A DNA stretch of 64,000 nt. Source: Chionis minor. Its lineage: Eukaryota > Chordata > Aves > Charadriiformes > Chionididae. The stretch spans positions 186,001-250,000 of the forward strand of contig VZSF01006856.1 of assembly GCA_013398295.1 (NCBI GenBank). Reading direction: 5' to 3'. A program made the translations under genes and the position numbers. The notes below the pieces were generated by a model. It made no database searches, was not told the origin of the DNA, and saw only the letters and a program-made list of their open reading frames with translations. Numbering within the stretch: position 1 is the stretch's first letter; every line of letters begins with the position of its first letter. Of this stretch, positions 37,601 to 49,500 are shown one piece after another.

Positions 37601-39689
37601 CCTGGAGGGGTGACACGGATGGGCCGTATTCCACATAGTATTCCATGTAGCCAGGCTTTCTCTGTACGGGATGGCTGCTCTTTGGGGGGATGCTATAAAG
37701 CATCCCCTCGGTCCGGCGCTGCGTGAACGGCACGTGTTTGGTGATCCGGGTCTGCGTTTGCCAACAGCAGCTGCCCGTTCCCTCCCCGCCCAAGGGGGGC
37801 CCGAACTCTGATTTACCCAAGTCACGGAGCTGGGGGCTCTAATCTGAGCCCCAAACGACCCCCCCGCGGGAATGATGGCGGCACTGGGGGTGTCACTTGC
37901 AGGTAACCGATGAACAACGTAAAGATGCCTCCCCGATGCTCAGCCCCGGGCTGGTGCGGCTGCTCTGAGCGTTGTTCTCCCCCGTGGCATCCCGTCTCCA
38001 TGCGGAGCACAGCAATGACCCCCGAGCAGCCGAGGAGTGAGGATCAGAGGGCTCCTCTGCCACCACGGCTCCCCTAATGACGGCCAGGCGACGGAGATGG
38101 AGCGGGGAGAGGCTGGGCTGCTCTGTTTTCAGCCGCGGCACTGATGCATCGGGTGATCCTCGTTCACCTTTTGGAGGCGAGATTCGCTCTGCAGAAATCA
38201 CACCAGAGCTAATTGCAGGTTTCACTGTGCGTTTTTGTTAGCAACAAAAGCACCTCCTTCCTGCAAAGCAGAGAGGGAGTATTCCCAGACACCCTCTCCA
38301 CCCCCCCAGAAACCACAAGGAATCGGTGAAAAGTCATCTCTATTCTTGTAAAATGCAAATGGCTACAGAGGCACCACATGGGGCTACCATGCCAGGAATA
38401 TTCAGGAGAAATCAGGTTTGCTTTGCGGTGCCGGCGCTGGCCTTCGTCGCGGTGTCGGAGATGCCGGGGCTGGCTGGGTCGCTTCCCCAGCCCGGTCTGA
38501 TATCCCGTCCCTCCCCGGGGAATAACCACTCGTTCATCCTCCCACCGCGGGTCTCTTCTGCCAGCGTGATCCTTGCATAGGGGCTTCCTTATTCCCCTTT
38601 GGTATTTAGAAGGCAACTGCGAAGCCTGCTCCTTTCCAGCTATTAGTGTCTCGAATGCAAGGTGCCAAAGATGCTGCGGCTTGAAGCCTCCTCTAAGAAC
38701 TCGTAAAAGCTGGACCCGTTTGACCTCACGGACACGCAGATGTCTCTACCTTTGCTCTCTCTCTCCCTGCCATCTCTGCAGAAATATACAGTCAGGTTCA
38801 TTTCTGGTGCAGGAAGAATGAGGAGTATTGCAAAAATCAATGTTCAGCAAAGGACAGAAGCGACTGGAGGGCTGAGGGGGAGGATGCTGCTCCTGGTTTC
38901 CGAAAGGTTATTTTAGCCAAAAAAAAAAAAAAAGCTCTGCGAAAAGAACAGCTCTTGCAAAGTCCCCCTGATCCTTGTGACATTCATGGCGTTTCAGAAC
39001 TTAATTGCCGGAGCACGTGAACCTCCACATTGAAAATTATTCTGGTCATGACAATCAGTTCCCGTTTTACGTGCCGTAATGTCACAGCCTGCAGATTTGC
39101 TGCCATCCGCTCTAACCCAGGGGGAAAACCCGGCGGGGAGGCGTTTGCTCTGTGTGTGGTGGGTGCCTTGGCAAGAGCAGGCGGGAGGAGAAATGACCTC
39201 GGCTCCGAGGGATCCCTCTTCCTTCAGCACGCCTTAAAGCACGGCTCCCTTTGGCGCAGGGTAACAGGAAGTCAATGGAGGGTCCTTGCCAGGAGCTGGC
39301 CCGTGACATTTTTATTCCACTCTGGGGGAAGGAGGAGTCGCTCTCGGGCTGTTGACAGATGAGCGTGTTATCAATCCCTTCCTCGCAAGCGGGACCAGGA
39401 GCAGGAGTCTGCTGAGGGATGACTCCTGCTTGCAAGAAAGTCTCTTTTTTTGGCCCCTTCAAAAAAAAAAAAAAAGACAACAGAAATAAATTCTCCTGCT
39501 GTAGTGTTGGAAACAGGTTTGAAACGAAGGATGCCTCGAGGGGAGAGGACTGGGAGTGCGTCACCTAGTTGGAAAAAGGCTTTGAGTTTTGGCTTTGACG
39601 CCCTGCGAGGGGCGTCAGGGGCTGGGGCAGGACCTCTCCGAAACCCTCCAAGGAGCAGCAGAGGTTTGTGCAAGCCACCCTCTGCAAAG

Positions 39690-40220
39690 CCGATCCTTTC
39701 AGTTATTTACTGGAAGCAATTAAAAGTCTCAATAACTGGAAAAACTAGTTTGAGCGTCTTTTGTTAGCGCTTCCACAGGGATTGATGGGAGAGGCCCGAG
39801 ACGTGGGTCCCTGGGTTGTGAATAAAGCCTCGTTCGGACTTGGTGCGATGCAGTGGCTCAGCCACTATTACAGAGTAATAATGGTCTCATTTGAATTTTA
39901 TCTGCACGATATAAATTTAATAGTTTCACTGGAATGTGCTATTCACATTGTCATAACATAGGCATGTTTGGGAAGGCTTCAGAGGTGGTTTAATTAGCAA
40001 AGTTAGTTGGGAGGGCATTTTGCGTTATCTTCCTCCTTTTCTTTCTACTAATGCTCTATAATTTATGTCATCTGCGAAGCACGTAAGCTTTGCTGCACAT
40101 AATAAACAGAAGGGGTTCAAAGCCAGCGGTTAGCTCAGCTTCAAAGGACACCGGGAAGGGAGGTCGCCAGCAGGCAGTTTATTAGCTGTCATTTTCTGTA
40201 CCGCCCTGCGAAAACAAATA
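39690..40220. promoter_or_regulatory. AT-rich candidate conserved block
   Basis: About 500 bp of unique AT-rich sequence with TAATTA (39,991-39,996), several further ATTA cores and no recognisable repeat. Candidate conserved non-coding element. Confidence 0.35.
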
Positions 40221-40483
40221 AATAAGGGGGAGCGCGTCCCTCCTCCCCAGCACCCACGGCCCGTGCGGGCGGGTGGCTCATCCCGTCCCACGGGCAGCCG
40301 GGGATGCGGCTGGGGCGGGATGCTCGGAGGGGTCTCGCTGTGCCGAGTGATGCCGGATTTCCAAGGGAAGGTCTCGAGTGCTTCCCTGGCAGCGGCGGCA
40401 GCGCCGTTATGGGCTGTGTCCGTGTCCTCTGCGGGGCAAAAGCTGCTTATGTATCCACAGGGGAGTGGGGCGGCAGCTCTGCT

Positions 40484-40503
40484 TTCTGTCTGTCTGTCTG
40501 TCT
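40484..40503 (+). repeat. TCTG tetranucleotide repeat
   Basis: A short perfect (TCTG)n run of four to five units. Confidence 0.9.
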
Positions 40504-40529
40504 CGCGTCCTAGGAACTCAGTACGCTGC

Positions 40530-40605
40530 CAACTGTCTGGCCAAAAGCCCGGGGGAGCCGATGGGAAGATTTCCACTGACTTCAATCGGGCTTGGACCAG
40601 AGCCA
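40530..40605 (+). repeat. Possible unclassified ancient interspersed repeat
   Basis: The stretch 'ccaactgtctggccaaaagccc' followed by 'gatgggaagatttccactgacttcaatcgggcttggaccagagcc' reads like a dispersed motif ('attgacttcaatgggctttggatcaggcc') that I associate with old sauropsid repeats. I cannot name the family. Confidence 0.35.
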
Positions 40606-41988
40606 GGGGCGGGAGTGGGATTAAGACATCCGCTGGCTCCCTGGATGGCCCGGGTGATGGCCGTCACCAGTGGCGCTCCGAGCCTGGCCTCTCCCGGCTT
40701 CTCAGCTCCTGCGAGCGCCGTGTCCCTCGTAGGCAGCTAAAATCCACGCAGCAGCCGTGCCGCAGACAGTCCCCGTGTCTGCCTTGCTGAGGACGGACCT
40801 TCTCCGGAGCAGGGGTGCTCCGCGTTCCAGTATTTCCAACAAAGCAGCCTGCCCCTAGCACAAATAATAACGCGGGATGAAGTTTTTCTGCTGCAGCGGC
40901 GGGCAAAAAGAACTCAGGTTAACTTTCCCACTACTTTTCTTTCTTTCCCTACATCTGAGAGTGAAAAACACGGCTGATTGCAGTCCTATCAAATTAGTAC
41001 TGCGGCTCAGGCTTCGAGTGGTCAATTATGATCAGCAGCAGAGTGCTGGAACGGGCCCTCAGCTCGCGGGCTGCTCCGTCCCGCTGCGGGGAGCAGGCTG
41101 CGAAGACCCGGGCGAGGACAAAGGCGTCAAAACGGAAAAGCCGCAGCGGGTAGAGGAGGGGCGAGAAGGGCAGGGGAGAGGAGCCCGGAGGTAGGGGACA
41201 GCCCAGCGGAGCCTGGTGGAGTCTTCTGCAAGGGGCTCCTGGGCCATGAGCGGTGCTGAGCAGGAGTCCCGACAGTCCCCTGGGGTGTCCGAGCTGCTCC
41301 GCTCCTTGGAGCGAACAGAGCAGCTTCTTGTTCCCAGGCAGGACTTCAGACCCCTGCGGCAGCCCTGCCCGGAGCGGGAGCAGAGCCCGGCCGCCCATCG
41401 GCGTGCCTGCGGTATTCCAGGGTGCCGGGCTGGGCTGTTGGGCCAGCTGGAGTGAACGCGGGCCAGGTAAGTTCTGCACTGAACTTGCGCCAAATTCAAT
41501 GGGTTCCAGCAGATTCATTTGGGAAATGAAATATGCCTGGATTGAAAGAGGAGAAACCATTCCCACCAAGCTATTTGGGTCTCTCCCCCCAGCAGCTCTG
41601 CTTTCGTGCCCATCGCTTCCTTGGCAAGCCGGTTCGCGTGAAAGGCTCCCTTGGAGCCTCTCCTCCGGCGCGCCCGGGCACAGCTCCATCAGCCCCTCGC
41701 AAACTGAAAAGTCTTTCGGAAGAACGTAGAGCCGAAATCTTTGTTTTTTTCCAGTGCGTGCTGGCTCCTGTTGGCAAAAGTGGAATTAGAAGAGGTTATG
41801 TTCTTAAGGGGAATGGTTCTGTTAGCTGCGTTAACAAGAGTGAGTCCCATTTGATGGAGGATGCAAGTTGACAAGTCCTCGCTGTCAGTCAGACCTGAAG
41901 CACATCACACACAGCGAGTGCATCACCTGCCACCCTGTGCCACCCCTTGTTTGTGGGAAACTGTCACCCCTGTAGCTCCAATCCCTCA

Positions 41989-41989
<1 letters not shown>

Positions 41990-42015
<26 letters not shown>
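41990..42015 (+). repeat. Poly-A tract (26 A)
   Basis: An uninterrupted A run that opens an AT-rich block extending to about 42,250. No element with a recognisable body precedes it. Confidence 0.95.
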
Positions 42016-42019
<4 letters not shown>

Positions 42020-44649
42020 AATATGCAGGTTCTGAAGGGCATATCTTAAAGATTGCAGAGAGACATTTAGTTATGTAGAAATAAAATATGAATTTTAATG
42101 TGAGGCATTAACATGAGCTCTTTTAGGAATAACTACAGGACTTCATGATGAACATATTAGAGCACTGCTTCAGCACAGGTGCCTGCCAGTCTTCATAAAT
42201 CAGCTCCAACAAGTTAATTCTTCATAAAGGAGGATGAATTTGAATCTCAGGGAAGGATGAATGGGTACATCAGAAAAGAACCGGCATAACTTAGAGCGCT
42301 TGGGTCCTGGCAGGTGGGAAGAGTAGGGCAACATCGCACAAAGCAGAAGCGAGTAAGAGTTTTGGGGGACATTCTTTAAACCCCAGCAAAAGGCAGTCGA
42401 TCGCAAGGGCAGCTCGTACCTGTTGCTTGTATTGCCACGGTTTTTAGAGGCGCCTGGGCTGACTTGGTGCCTTCAGGGGTGCCAGGGCAGTTCCACATCC
42501 CACGAGGATGGCCATCCCCACGGGAGGCGCTGGTTCGGAGAACGGGCCTGCGGTGACGGCACTTTGCATATGCTCGTTTGTTAATTTTCACGGCGGCGTG
42601 CTTCTCCCTCCTCAGCGCACGGACATGCTTCTCACCCTGCGCCTGTTTCAAAGGCAGCCGCGATGTTTCCCCTCGACTAGAGCTCGCTGCCAAGCCAGGC
42701 TGCTTTTTATTTGTTGTTGATTTTATTGATGTTATTGACTTTTTCATGGGGCACTATGGGGACGTTTGCGCGATAGCCTGTGCAGGTGCTACAAATTGCT
42801 TGATGTTACACAGTGTTTAACTCGCGCTCCGCACCGGCGAGAGAGACATATTTTTATTAAGAATCTGTTGTAGACGTTGCTTTTGTTTTTTATGATAAAA
42901 TATATAATGCAGTCATCACCACTGCCATCCCACTGTGGCTACCAGCTAAGGCAAAGTAATGATGTGTCATATAAGCGCTTCCAAGAGCGTAACACAGGTA
43001 TATAGTGCAGGGACTCATTGCAGAGAGCCCCCTGTGCTGTGTAACGGTGTCCCAACAGAGCGCCAACGTATGGGGGATTTCCGCACGAGGCGACCGAGAC
43101 ACAGAAGCCGGGCTGCATTGCACATTTCTGCAAACAGGGCTCGAATGTTGCCCAAATCGTGCTTACAGAATGGTAATTCCGAGGGGTGAGGGAGGTCAGA
43201 CGCACCTGAGTATCGTGGAGTTCCCACGTAGACTGGCTAACCCAGGACCGCGGTCCCTGCAGCCGCTCCGGAGCCACCGGAAAGATGGTGGAGTCGGAGG
43301 AGGTTTTGCTTGGAGGAGAGCCGGGGGGAATAAGGCGCAGGTCTCTTCGGTTGCAGCCTCTCCCCGAGACGTTCCTTTGTGTCCCTGCTGCCCTTCGCTC
43401 CTCCCGCGTGGCCGGGCGCGCGGCGTTAAGTGTTTTGAGCAGAGGTTTCCTACGTTGAGCTGTGGAAACGTGATGTTAACGCAGCAGCGCACACCAGCAC
43501 CGGTAATATTTCAATAGGTGGGTGAAGACAGGGAGAACACGCTTTCTTTTTTTTCCCCTCCCCGTAAATAAAACAGGATCGCTTGTTTTCTGTTGCAAGA
43601 CTCGCCATCTGCCCGAGATAGTAATATTTTAAAGTTGATTGGATCTTAAAATTGTAAGAGGTCCCCGGTGGCCCGACTTTAGCTGGCATTATCAGCTCAG
43701 CCATTGTCTTACGAAGCAATCTCCTCTTGAACCATCCTGTGCTCCCTCATCCTTCAAACACGTGCAGCCTGGAAATGGCTCGGCTCTCTCTGGCTAAGAC
43801 GGTATGGTGATGGTGAGGAATGAAGATGAATATCACTGTGCCTGTGACCTTGGCAGCAGCCAGCCTTGTCCTTGGGGCTCAGAGAACCTCCCAGGGCTTC
43901 TGTTTGCTTTTCTTTATTCACCGGGGACAGGTTGACAGTGCCATTCCTCAGGCTGAAAAACACTTTGGAGGGGAAGGGCTGGAGGAGCGTGACGGAGCGG
44001 GGCAAGTCCGGAAGCACGCGTGGGGCAGGCTGGAGGACGCCGCAGGGGGTGCGGAGGGGATGCCGGCGTCCCCTGGCCCTCTCGCACAGCCGGGTGCCAC
44101 GGGGAAGCGCCCGCAGGGAGGCGGATGGCCCAGCGAGGACCGCGCGTTCCCGCAGCCGCCAGCAGCATCACAGCCGTGGAGAACGGGACCACCCTTCCCG
44201 CAGCCTCTAAGGGCCCTGGGGCGTCATGCGTGCCGCTGCATCGCTGCGTCCTGCTGCCCGGTGGGTTAAAAACCAGCGATGTTGTCGGGAGGGTGAAGGA
44301 GAGGGTCCTGGAGCCGTGGTGCTTTGCCAAGAAGGGCATTTCCAAGCAGAGCCACGGCCTCAGGAGGAAGATCTCAGCACGTCCTCACCTGCGATTAAGT
44401 GGGGTTTGCACGGTGGAATTGTAAAGGGAGTTTCCAGAGGGCGGGGATAAACAGCTCTGGAAAAGTCTGGACTCAGATGAGTCTCTGTGGTGAGAAACGA
44501 CCAGGAAAAGGGAAGCGCAGGGGCGAGGTGAGCTGTCGGGGATGGCCGGGGGAGCGCGTGCCTTCTGCGCTGCTGCCCGGAGGAGAGGGAGGTTCCTGAC
44601 AGCAGACGCCTCTTGAGCGGAATGGGGAAAGGCAAAATTATGCCTAGTG

Positions 44650-44810
44650 GTTAGAGAGCGAAGTTGGACAAATTCAGGCGAGAAATATGGGACAAATTCT
44701 TAGCAGCACGGCCATAAAACATGAGAGCAGTTTACCTAGGGATGGCAGCACAGCTTCTTGAAGTCTTTAAATCAACACCAGATATCCACAAGATCTCCAG
44801 GCAGAGAGCA
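44650..44810 (+). mobile_element. Old CR1 3'-region fragment
   Basis: The run 'caaattcttagcagcacggccataaaac', 'tttacctagggatggcagcac' and 'cttcttgaagtctttaaatcaacaccagat' follows the order of the 3' region of ancient CR1 elements. The terminal repeats are lost. Divergence is high, and the identification rests on the order of three short matching blocks. Confidence 0.6.
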
Positions 44811-44819
44811 CACGAGCAA

Positions 44820-45340
44820 ATTTTCTGAAGCCTGCCTGCCTTTTTGCTATGTTAACTCTGCTCTTAATTAGTTTAAAAAAAAATAAAATAAAAATCCTAC
44901 TGGTTGATTGGCCTTTGCAGTGAATTTTCCCTTTGGTTTTCACCTGAGCCCCCGTGAAACCAGGACTGTGTGGTTGCAGTTTTTATTACCAGCTTAAATA
45001 ATTCTTCCAAAATACTCTCTTGCAAAAAAATGAGACCAATACTTATGTGTCTGTGGTATCTAGGAGACTGGCAGAAATTGTGCTCTGCGTGATTACCCAA
45101 AGCAGTTGTCATGTTATTCTCATCACTAATGGTATATAATTATGTATTAAGGCTCTCTCCAGGTAGAGCATCTCGGGGCAATTAGAGCACACAGCAGAGG
45201 GCACGATGAAGACCCCAAGCCAAGTGACTCTGTCCCTCTGGAAAGGGAAATAATTGTCCCAAAACGTATTTTCTGCATTTTTGCTGCCTGAAATCAAAGC
45301 GGATCCATTAGAGAGAGCTGACTTTCTAGAAAGATCTCAT
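44820..45340. other. AT-rich non-coding block
   Basis: CpG-poor unique sequence after the CR1 relic, with a (AAAAT)-like short run near 44,875-44,895. No coding signal. Confidence 0.3.
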
Positions 45341-46959
45341 CCCAGATTATCTGAAAGCTCTTCTGCTGGCTCCAGCTCTGCCATTGCCGCGGCGAGCCGG
45401 GCGGAGGAGTCTGTGCCGCCGTGGAAAACTTCAGCTGCGTTTGTATTGTTGTACTGGGAATCCCGGGAGGGGTCAAACCCCCTCGGCCAGCCCCGCTTTG
45501 CCAGCGGGTACCGGAGCCACGCAGAGCGTAGGGGATGTCGGTGTGTCTGGGCAGGGCAGGGCAGAGCAGAGCATCCCTCCCCGCGGAGGGCGATGCGCCC
45601 CTCGGTGCCAGGTCTGCGGAGCCGTCCATGGGAGGAACGTGTTTCCCCTCCTCTCTCTTACTGATAACCTTTTGTTCTGAAGGGGGTGATCTGATTAGCC
45701 CTAGTTTATCTACTCATATCACTAATGATGAAAGACTTACTCACACCTTTCAAAGCTGCCTGTGATGTTTGGCTGGGTGGGTTCTTGCGAGTGTGCGGTG
45801 CCACCAGGATTACATGCGAAGCGCGTTTCTCTGGGGCCGCGGCTGCAGAGCGGCAGGCTTGGCTCCTCAGCGGCTGCCTTCCACATGGGCAGGGCATCCA
45901 TGTGTTTGAACTCCCCTGGGACGCTGCCGGTGCCCTGCCGGGAACGGTGGAGGTCTCGTCTCACTGGGAGCATGCCGGTGGCTTTGGTGACAGCGGGACG
46001 CGCGCAGGGAGGTGCTGGGGCTGCTTGGTTGGTTAGGCTGCTCTGCGGCGTGCAGAACGAGGGGAGGGAAGAAAGGCAGCAAGCAATGCCAAACCTTTGC
46101 CGCGTCCACTTCGAGGAAAAGCTGCAGCTCTACAAATGGAAGGAATCCCCTTTTATTGGGAAAACGTGCGGCCCTCGTGTTCCCAGGCCAGTTCCCTGCA
46201 GGGAGAGCAGTAAGGAGAAGAGGAACCAGGTGCCAGTTCAATGCCGTACTGGAGGACAGAGCTGAGAAGTCAGCAATAATGCATTTATTTTAAAAAGTTG
46301 GGAGGAAAATCACCAGATCCTGGGATGAACGATCCCTTAAACAAATGGCGCAAGCGTGGCCATGGCCGTCACCGAGCCTTCCCCAGCCTCTTCCCTCCCA
46401 GGGGATACTGAGGAGCCCTGGGCTGCCTCCAGCACCGGGCAACCCGTCCTCTGCGGAGGCTCACAGACCCAAAATATCACCCAAAATGGCACTGCTGCCT
46501 TCCTTAGGCACCTTCCCGGGTGGGGGAGAAGGCAGGAGTGACAATGCCAAGCATCTGACGCCCGTCACACGGCAATTGGAGAGGTGGGACGTTTGCCTTC
46601 CCCACTGACACGTGCCACAAATGCCAGGCTCGTGCAGACACCTACACAGCACAGGGATGCAGCGAGGGCTTCCCTCTCCTCCTCCCCTTTGCAAGCATGG
46701 AACAAAACAATCCTCGTTCCTGCAGGAGAGTCTCCTTTTTGGAACAAGGGTGTTGCACCTGGAAAGACAGTATGTACCTCACGTACCTCTCTTTGACTGC
46801 CAGAGCCTGCCTTCCGAAAATAACCCCCTACAGGAAACCTGTGGGCTCTGGGCAGTGTCTCTGCCCTCATCGCCATGCTCCCTAAAAAGAGCTGCTTTCC
46901 TTCCCCCTCCCTGGCTCTCCGCTCTGCAGCTCCCTGTATTTGGGAGACACCACAAGACC

Positions 46960-47560
46960 GACTGCGGCAACAGCAGCGATGCCATCGGGCGGCTGCAGCG
47001 CGGGAGGACGGGGTCGGTCCGGGGGTCTTTTGGGGTTGCGTTCGTGAGCAGCGGTGCCAGCACCGACACTCGTGCGGGGGGGACGCGGGGGTGTCTGCAG
47101 ATGCGCTTTGTGGGTACGGTCCTACCGCCTGCGCACCCCCCTGGTGGAAAAGGGGCAGCTCCTGCCCCAGAGGTGTCGGTGGGCAGCGAAAAGGGAAGGA
47201 CGTAACAGGTTGGAGGGCTCAGGGGGACGCGAGCGGGAGCGAGCTGGCGGGGCGGCAGCAGGCGAGGTGGGGGAGCCTCCGCTGCCCCTTCTCCCACCCT
47301 GGGGTGCCGCTGGGGGCTGGCTGCCCCCACCTCTGCAGAGGTTTCCCCTCCAAACGCAGGACTCGGCACCCGCCCTGCCAACGTGCCGGTGTCGGGAGAG
47401 CCTGTCTGCCCCGAGAGCTGGCGCAGCTGCAGCCGGGGAGGGGGAAAACAGCCAGAGCCCAGAGCCCCCGGGAGGGGTTTGTGCGCGAGGAGCCCCGAGC
47501 CCCCGGGAGCCGACGGCGCACGTAGCGCACACCTACCCGCGCGCCTCGGGGAGCGCTTAA
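46960..47560. promoter_or_regulatory. GC- and CpG-rich stretch without an assigned gene
   Basis: About 600 bp of GC-rich sequence with frequent CpG, densest at the two ends. Several long overlapping frames cross it on both strands. These are the expected by-product of the composition, since stop codons are AT-rich, and none resembles a known protein. Confidence 0.4.
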
Positions 47561-48224
47561 TTGGGCCCACAGCAATCGCGGACGGTTGTTTCCCCGACAA
47601 ACAATGTCAGCGTGAAGCTGCGACTTGCCGCCAGCTGTCCCCGAAGGGAGCTGCTGTCCGGCTCGCGCCGCGCGGATCGCACCCGGCCATCACAGCCTTC
47701 ATCGTTTTATTCTCCCCCCTGAGCTGCGAGGAGGCTGGCAGCCGGCTCCCTCGCATCCGAGCGCCGGCAGGCTTTGCGTGTCTGACAGCGCCGGGAGCTG
47801 AAAGCCTCTTCCTCCATCCGTATCGGAAGGAGTTTTATTCCAACTGAAGGGAACAATGAGAAGGGGCACCGCCGAGCGCTGGCTGGCGATGAAAATCTTC
47901 TCTGAACCGAGAGGGGCTCGCTTCGAGTTGTCTCCAGCAATTATACGGCAGGGGCCTATGAAGAGGTTCTGCTTTGATTGAGGAAAGGGCCACACAACCT
48001 AATTAATGTATGCACGCAAATGCAGATGTGTACATACACGCGCGGGGCGCGAGAGCCCTGCAGAGAGACGGGCAGCATCCCGGTGACGCCACGGCCCAGG
48101 CAGCGCACGGATCAGCCTTCTGCGCCGGAGTCACGTTGCCGCCAAAGGGAAACACAAGGAGGTTTTATTTTTAACTCAGCTATCTAGAGGGAAAGGGGAA
48201 GGAATATCTTCTGGTGGAAAAAGC

Positions 48225-48360
48225 AGATGAGGACCCTGGAGATCTCAGTTCAGTTCTTGGCTCCGCTACAAAGTCCCCGTGCGACCTTAAGCAGGTCACT
48301 TCATCTCTCTGCGCTTCATTTCCCTTTTGCAAAGTTTGGAGAGCGCAATCCTCCCTCCGG
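48225..48360 (+). mobile_element. Ancient MIR-type SINE relic
   Basis: Successive pieces match the MIR core in order: 'ggaccctggagatctcagttcag', then 'ggctccgctac', then 'gtgcgacctta-agcaggtcacttcatctctctg', then 'gcttcatttccc'. The segment around 48,280-48,325 is the clearest. The right part is eroded, and a separate ATTTT-type simple repeat follows at 48,389. Recognisable MIR copies are uncommon in birds, so retention may be chance or may reflect constraint. Confidence 0.75.
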
Positions 48361-48388
48361 TCTTGTCTGCCTGGGTTGGGAGCACACG

Positions 48389-48409
48389 TTTATTTTATTT
48401 TATTTTATT
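48389..48409 (+). repeat. TTTTA pentanucleotide repeat
   Basis: Four near-perfect TTTTA units just downstream of the SINE relic at 48,225. Confidence 0.9.
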
Positions 48410-48754
48410 CCAGTGCAGTGCACGGAGTTGGCACAGTGCAGAACACCGGTGGCCGGGAAGGTGGAGGTTGCAGGGCGGCTTCTCCGGCTGCTCCTTCCCA
48501 CAGGCTGCGCATTTATTTCAGAATACATAGGGGAAATATTTTCCTTTTAAATCAGTAAAACCTTACACCGGGTGGCAGCAGGTGTGGAACCACTGTACTT
48601 CCCGCAGCCTGATTCGCACGGACAATCTTTTATTTTGTTCCCTTTATCTATGGGGGCCCGTCTGCCCCCTCGGCAAACGTTGGCTTTGGTGGAAAAGCGA
48701 GAGCCTCAGCCACACCGAATGCAGCCGAACACGGGTGATGGTGTCAGAAGTGGC

Positions 48755-48792
48755 GGGGGGGGGGGGGGGGGCGGGGGGGGGGGGGGGGGGGG
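48755..48792 (+). repeat. Poly-G tract (G17-C-G20)
   Basis: Thirty-seven guanines in 38 positions are broken once by cytosine at 48,772. Such a run can form intramolecular G-quadruplexes. Its length here may be imprecise, since assemblies often misjudge such tracts. It adjoins the CpG-rich stretch at 49,180. Confidence 0.95.
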
Positions 48793-49179
48793 CCGGCCAT
48801 GCCCCGGTGTTAGAAGCAGGGGGGTGCAGCCCTGCTGGGGGGGCGTCGCAGGGACCCCCGGGGGGTGCGACGGGACTCGTGTGCTCAGCCCCGGCACGGC
48901 TTTCGCGTCTGTCGGGAGAACATCTGCACCTGGGGAGCTTCTTCCCACACTGAAATCTTTGGCTGGGGGTTGTGGGGGGGGTAATGTTTGTTTTTCCAGT
49001 GGTGTTACTTTACCAAGTAAACCCGATTTCTGCGATAAAACGCAAACCAAGCACTGCGAAACAGGCAGGGAACGCCTTTCAGCGCACCCTTTACGCACCC
49101 ACGCACGGTTTGGGGACCGCCACTCAACAGCATCGCCCCCGTCGCATGGCGAGGGTGTTTTTGGGGTGAACACGGAGCA

Positions 49180-49500
49180 GCTTTATGGAGAAAAGCCGAG
49201 AAAGAGCGGGGGGCTGCGGGCGGGCACCGGGCCGGTGTCTCCGCCGGTCTCGGAGCTCCCCCGCCGGCGGGGCGCCCGCAACTGCAGCCGCTGCGGGACG
49301 GGGGTCCCGGGGGTCCCCGCTGCCAGCCGCGGGCTCTGGCGGGACAGGCGGCTCCTTCGCCTCCGCTTGCGGCTCTTCCTTCCCACCGCGGAATCGCTGG
49401 CCCGTGCACTGCGACCGACTGAGCATCGCCGCCGTCGCGTGGTGCCGCGGGAGCGCGACCCCACTGCCCTCGTCCCCAAAGGACACCCCAGCGCTGCAGA
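49180..49500. promoter_or_regulatory. Orphan CpG-island-like stretch
   Basis: CpG dinucleotides are very dense here (for example CCGGGCCGGTGTC, GCCGGCGGGGCGCCCGC, CGCCGCCGTCGCG) and GC content is well above the flanks. No recognisable gene starts nearby. It could be the promoter of an unannotated non-coding transcript, a regulatory island, or simply a local GC peak. No TATA box or initiator stands out. Confidence 0.5.

Larger units (their letters stand above)
33840..44649. other. Intergenic sequence, no gene recognised
   Basis: Besides the homopurine tract (34,526) and short A runs at 38,919 and 39,461, AT-rich islands lie at 34,940-35,060, 36,360-36,680, 36,940-37,110, 39,690-40,220, 41,990-42,260 and 42,780-43,010. 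The rest is GC-rich unique DNA without coding signal. Confidence 0.7.
44811..48224. other. Intergenic sequence, no gene recognised
   Basis: An AT-rich block (44,820-45,340) passes into GC-rich DNA, with the CpG-dense stretch at 46,960-47,560. No gene recognised. Confidence 0.7.

Noticed and set aside
46779..47600. 273-codon open frame on -
   Set aside because: Covers the CpG-rich stretch; low-complexity Pro/Gly/Arg content typical of chance frames in GC-rich DNA.
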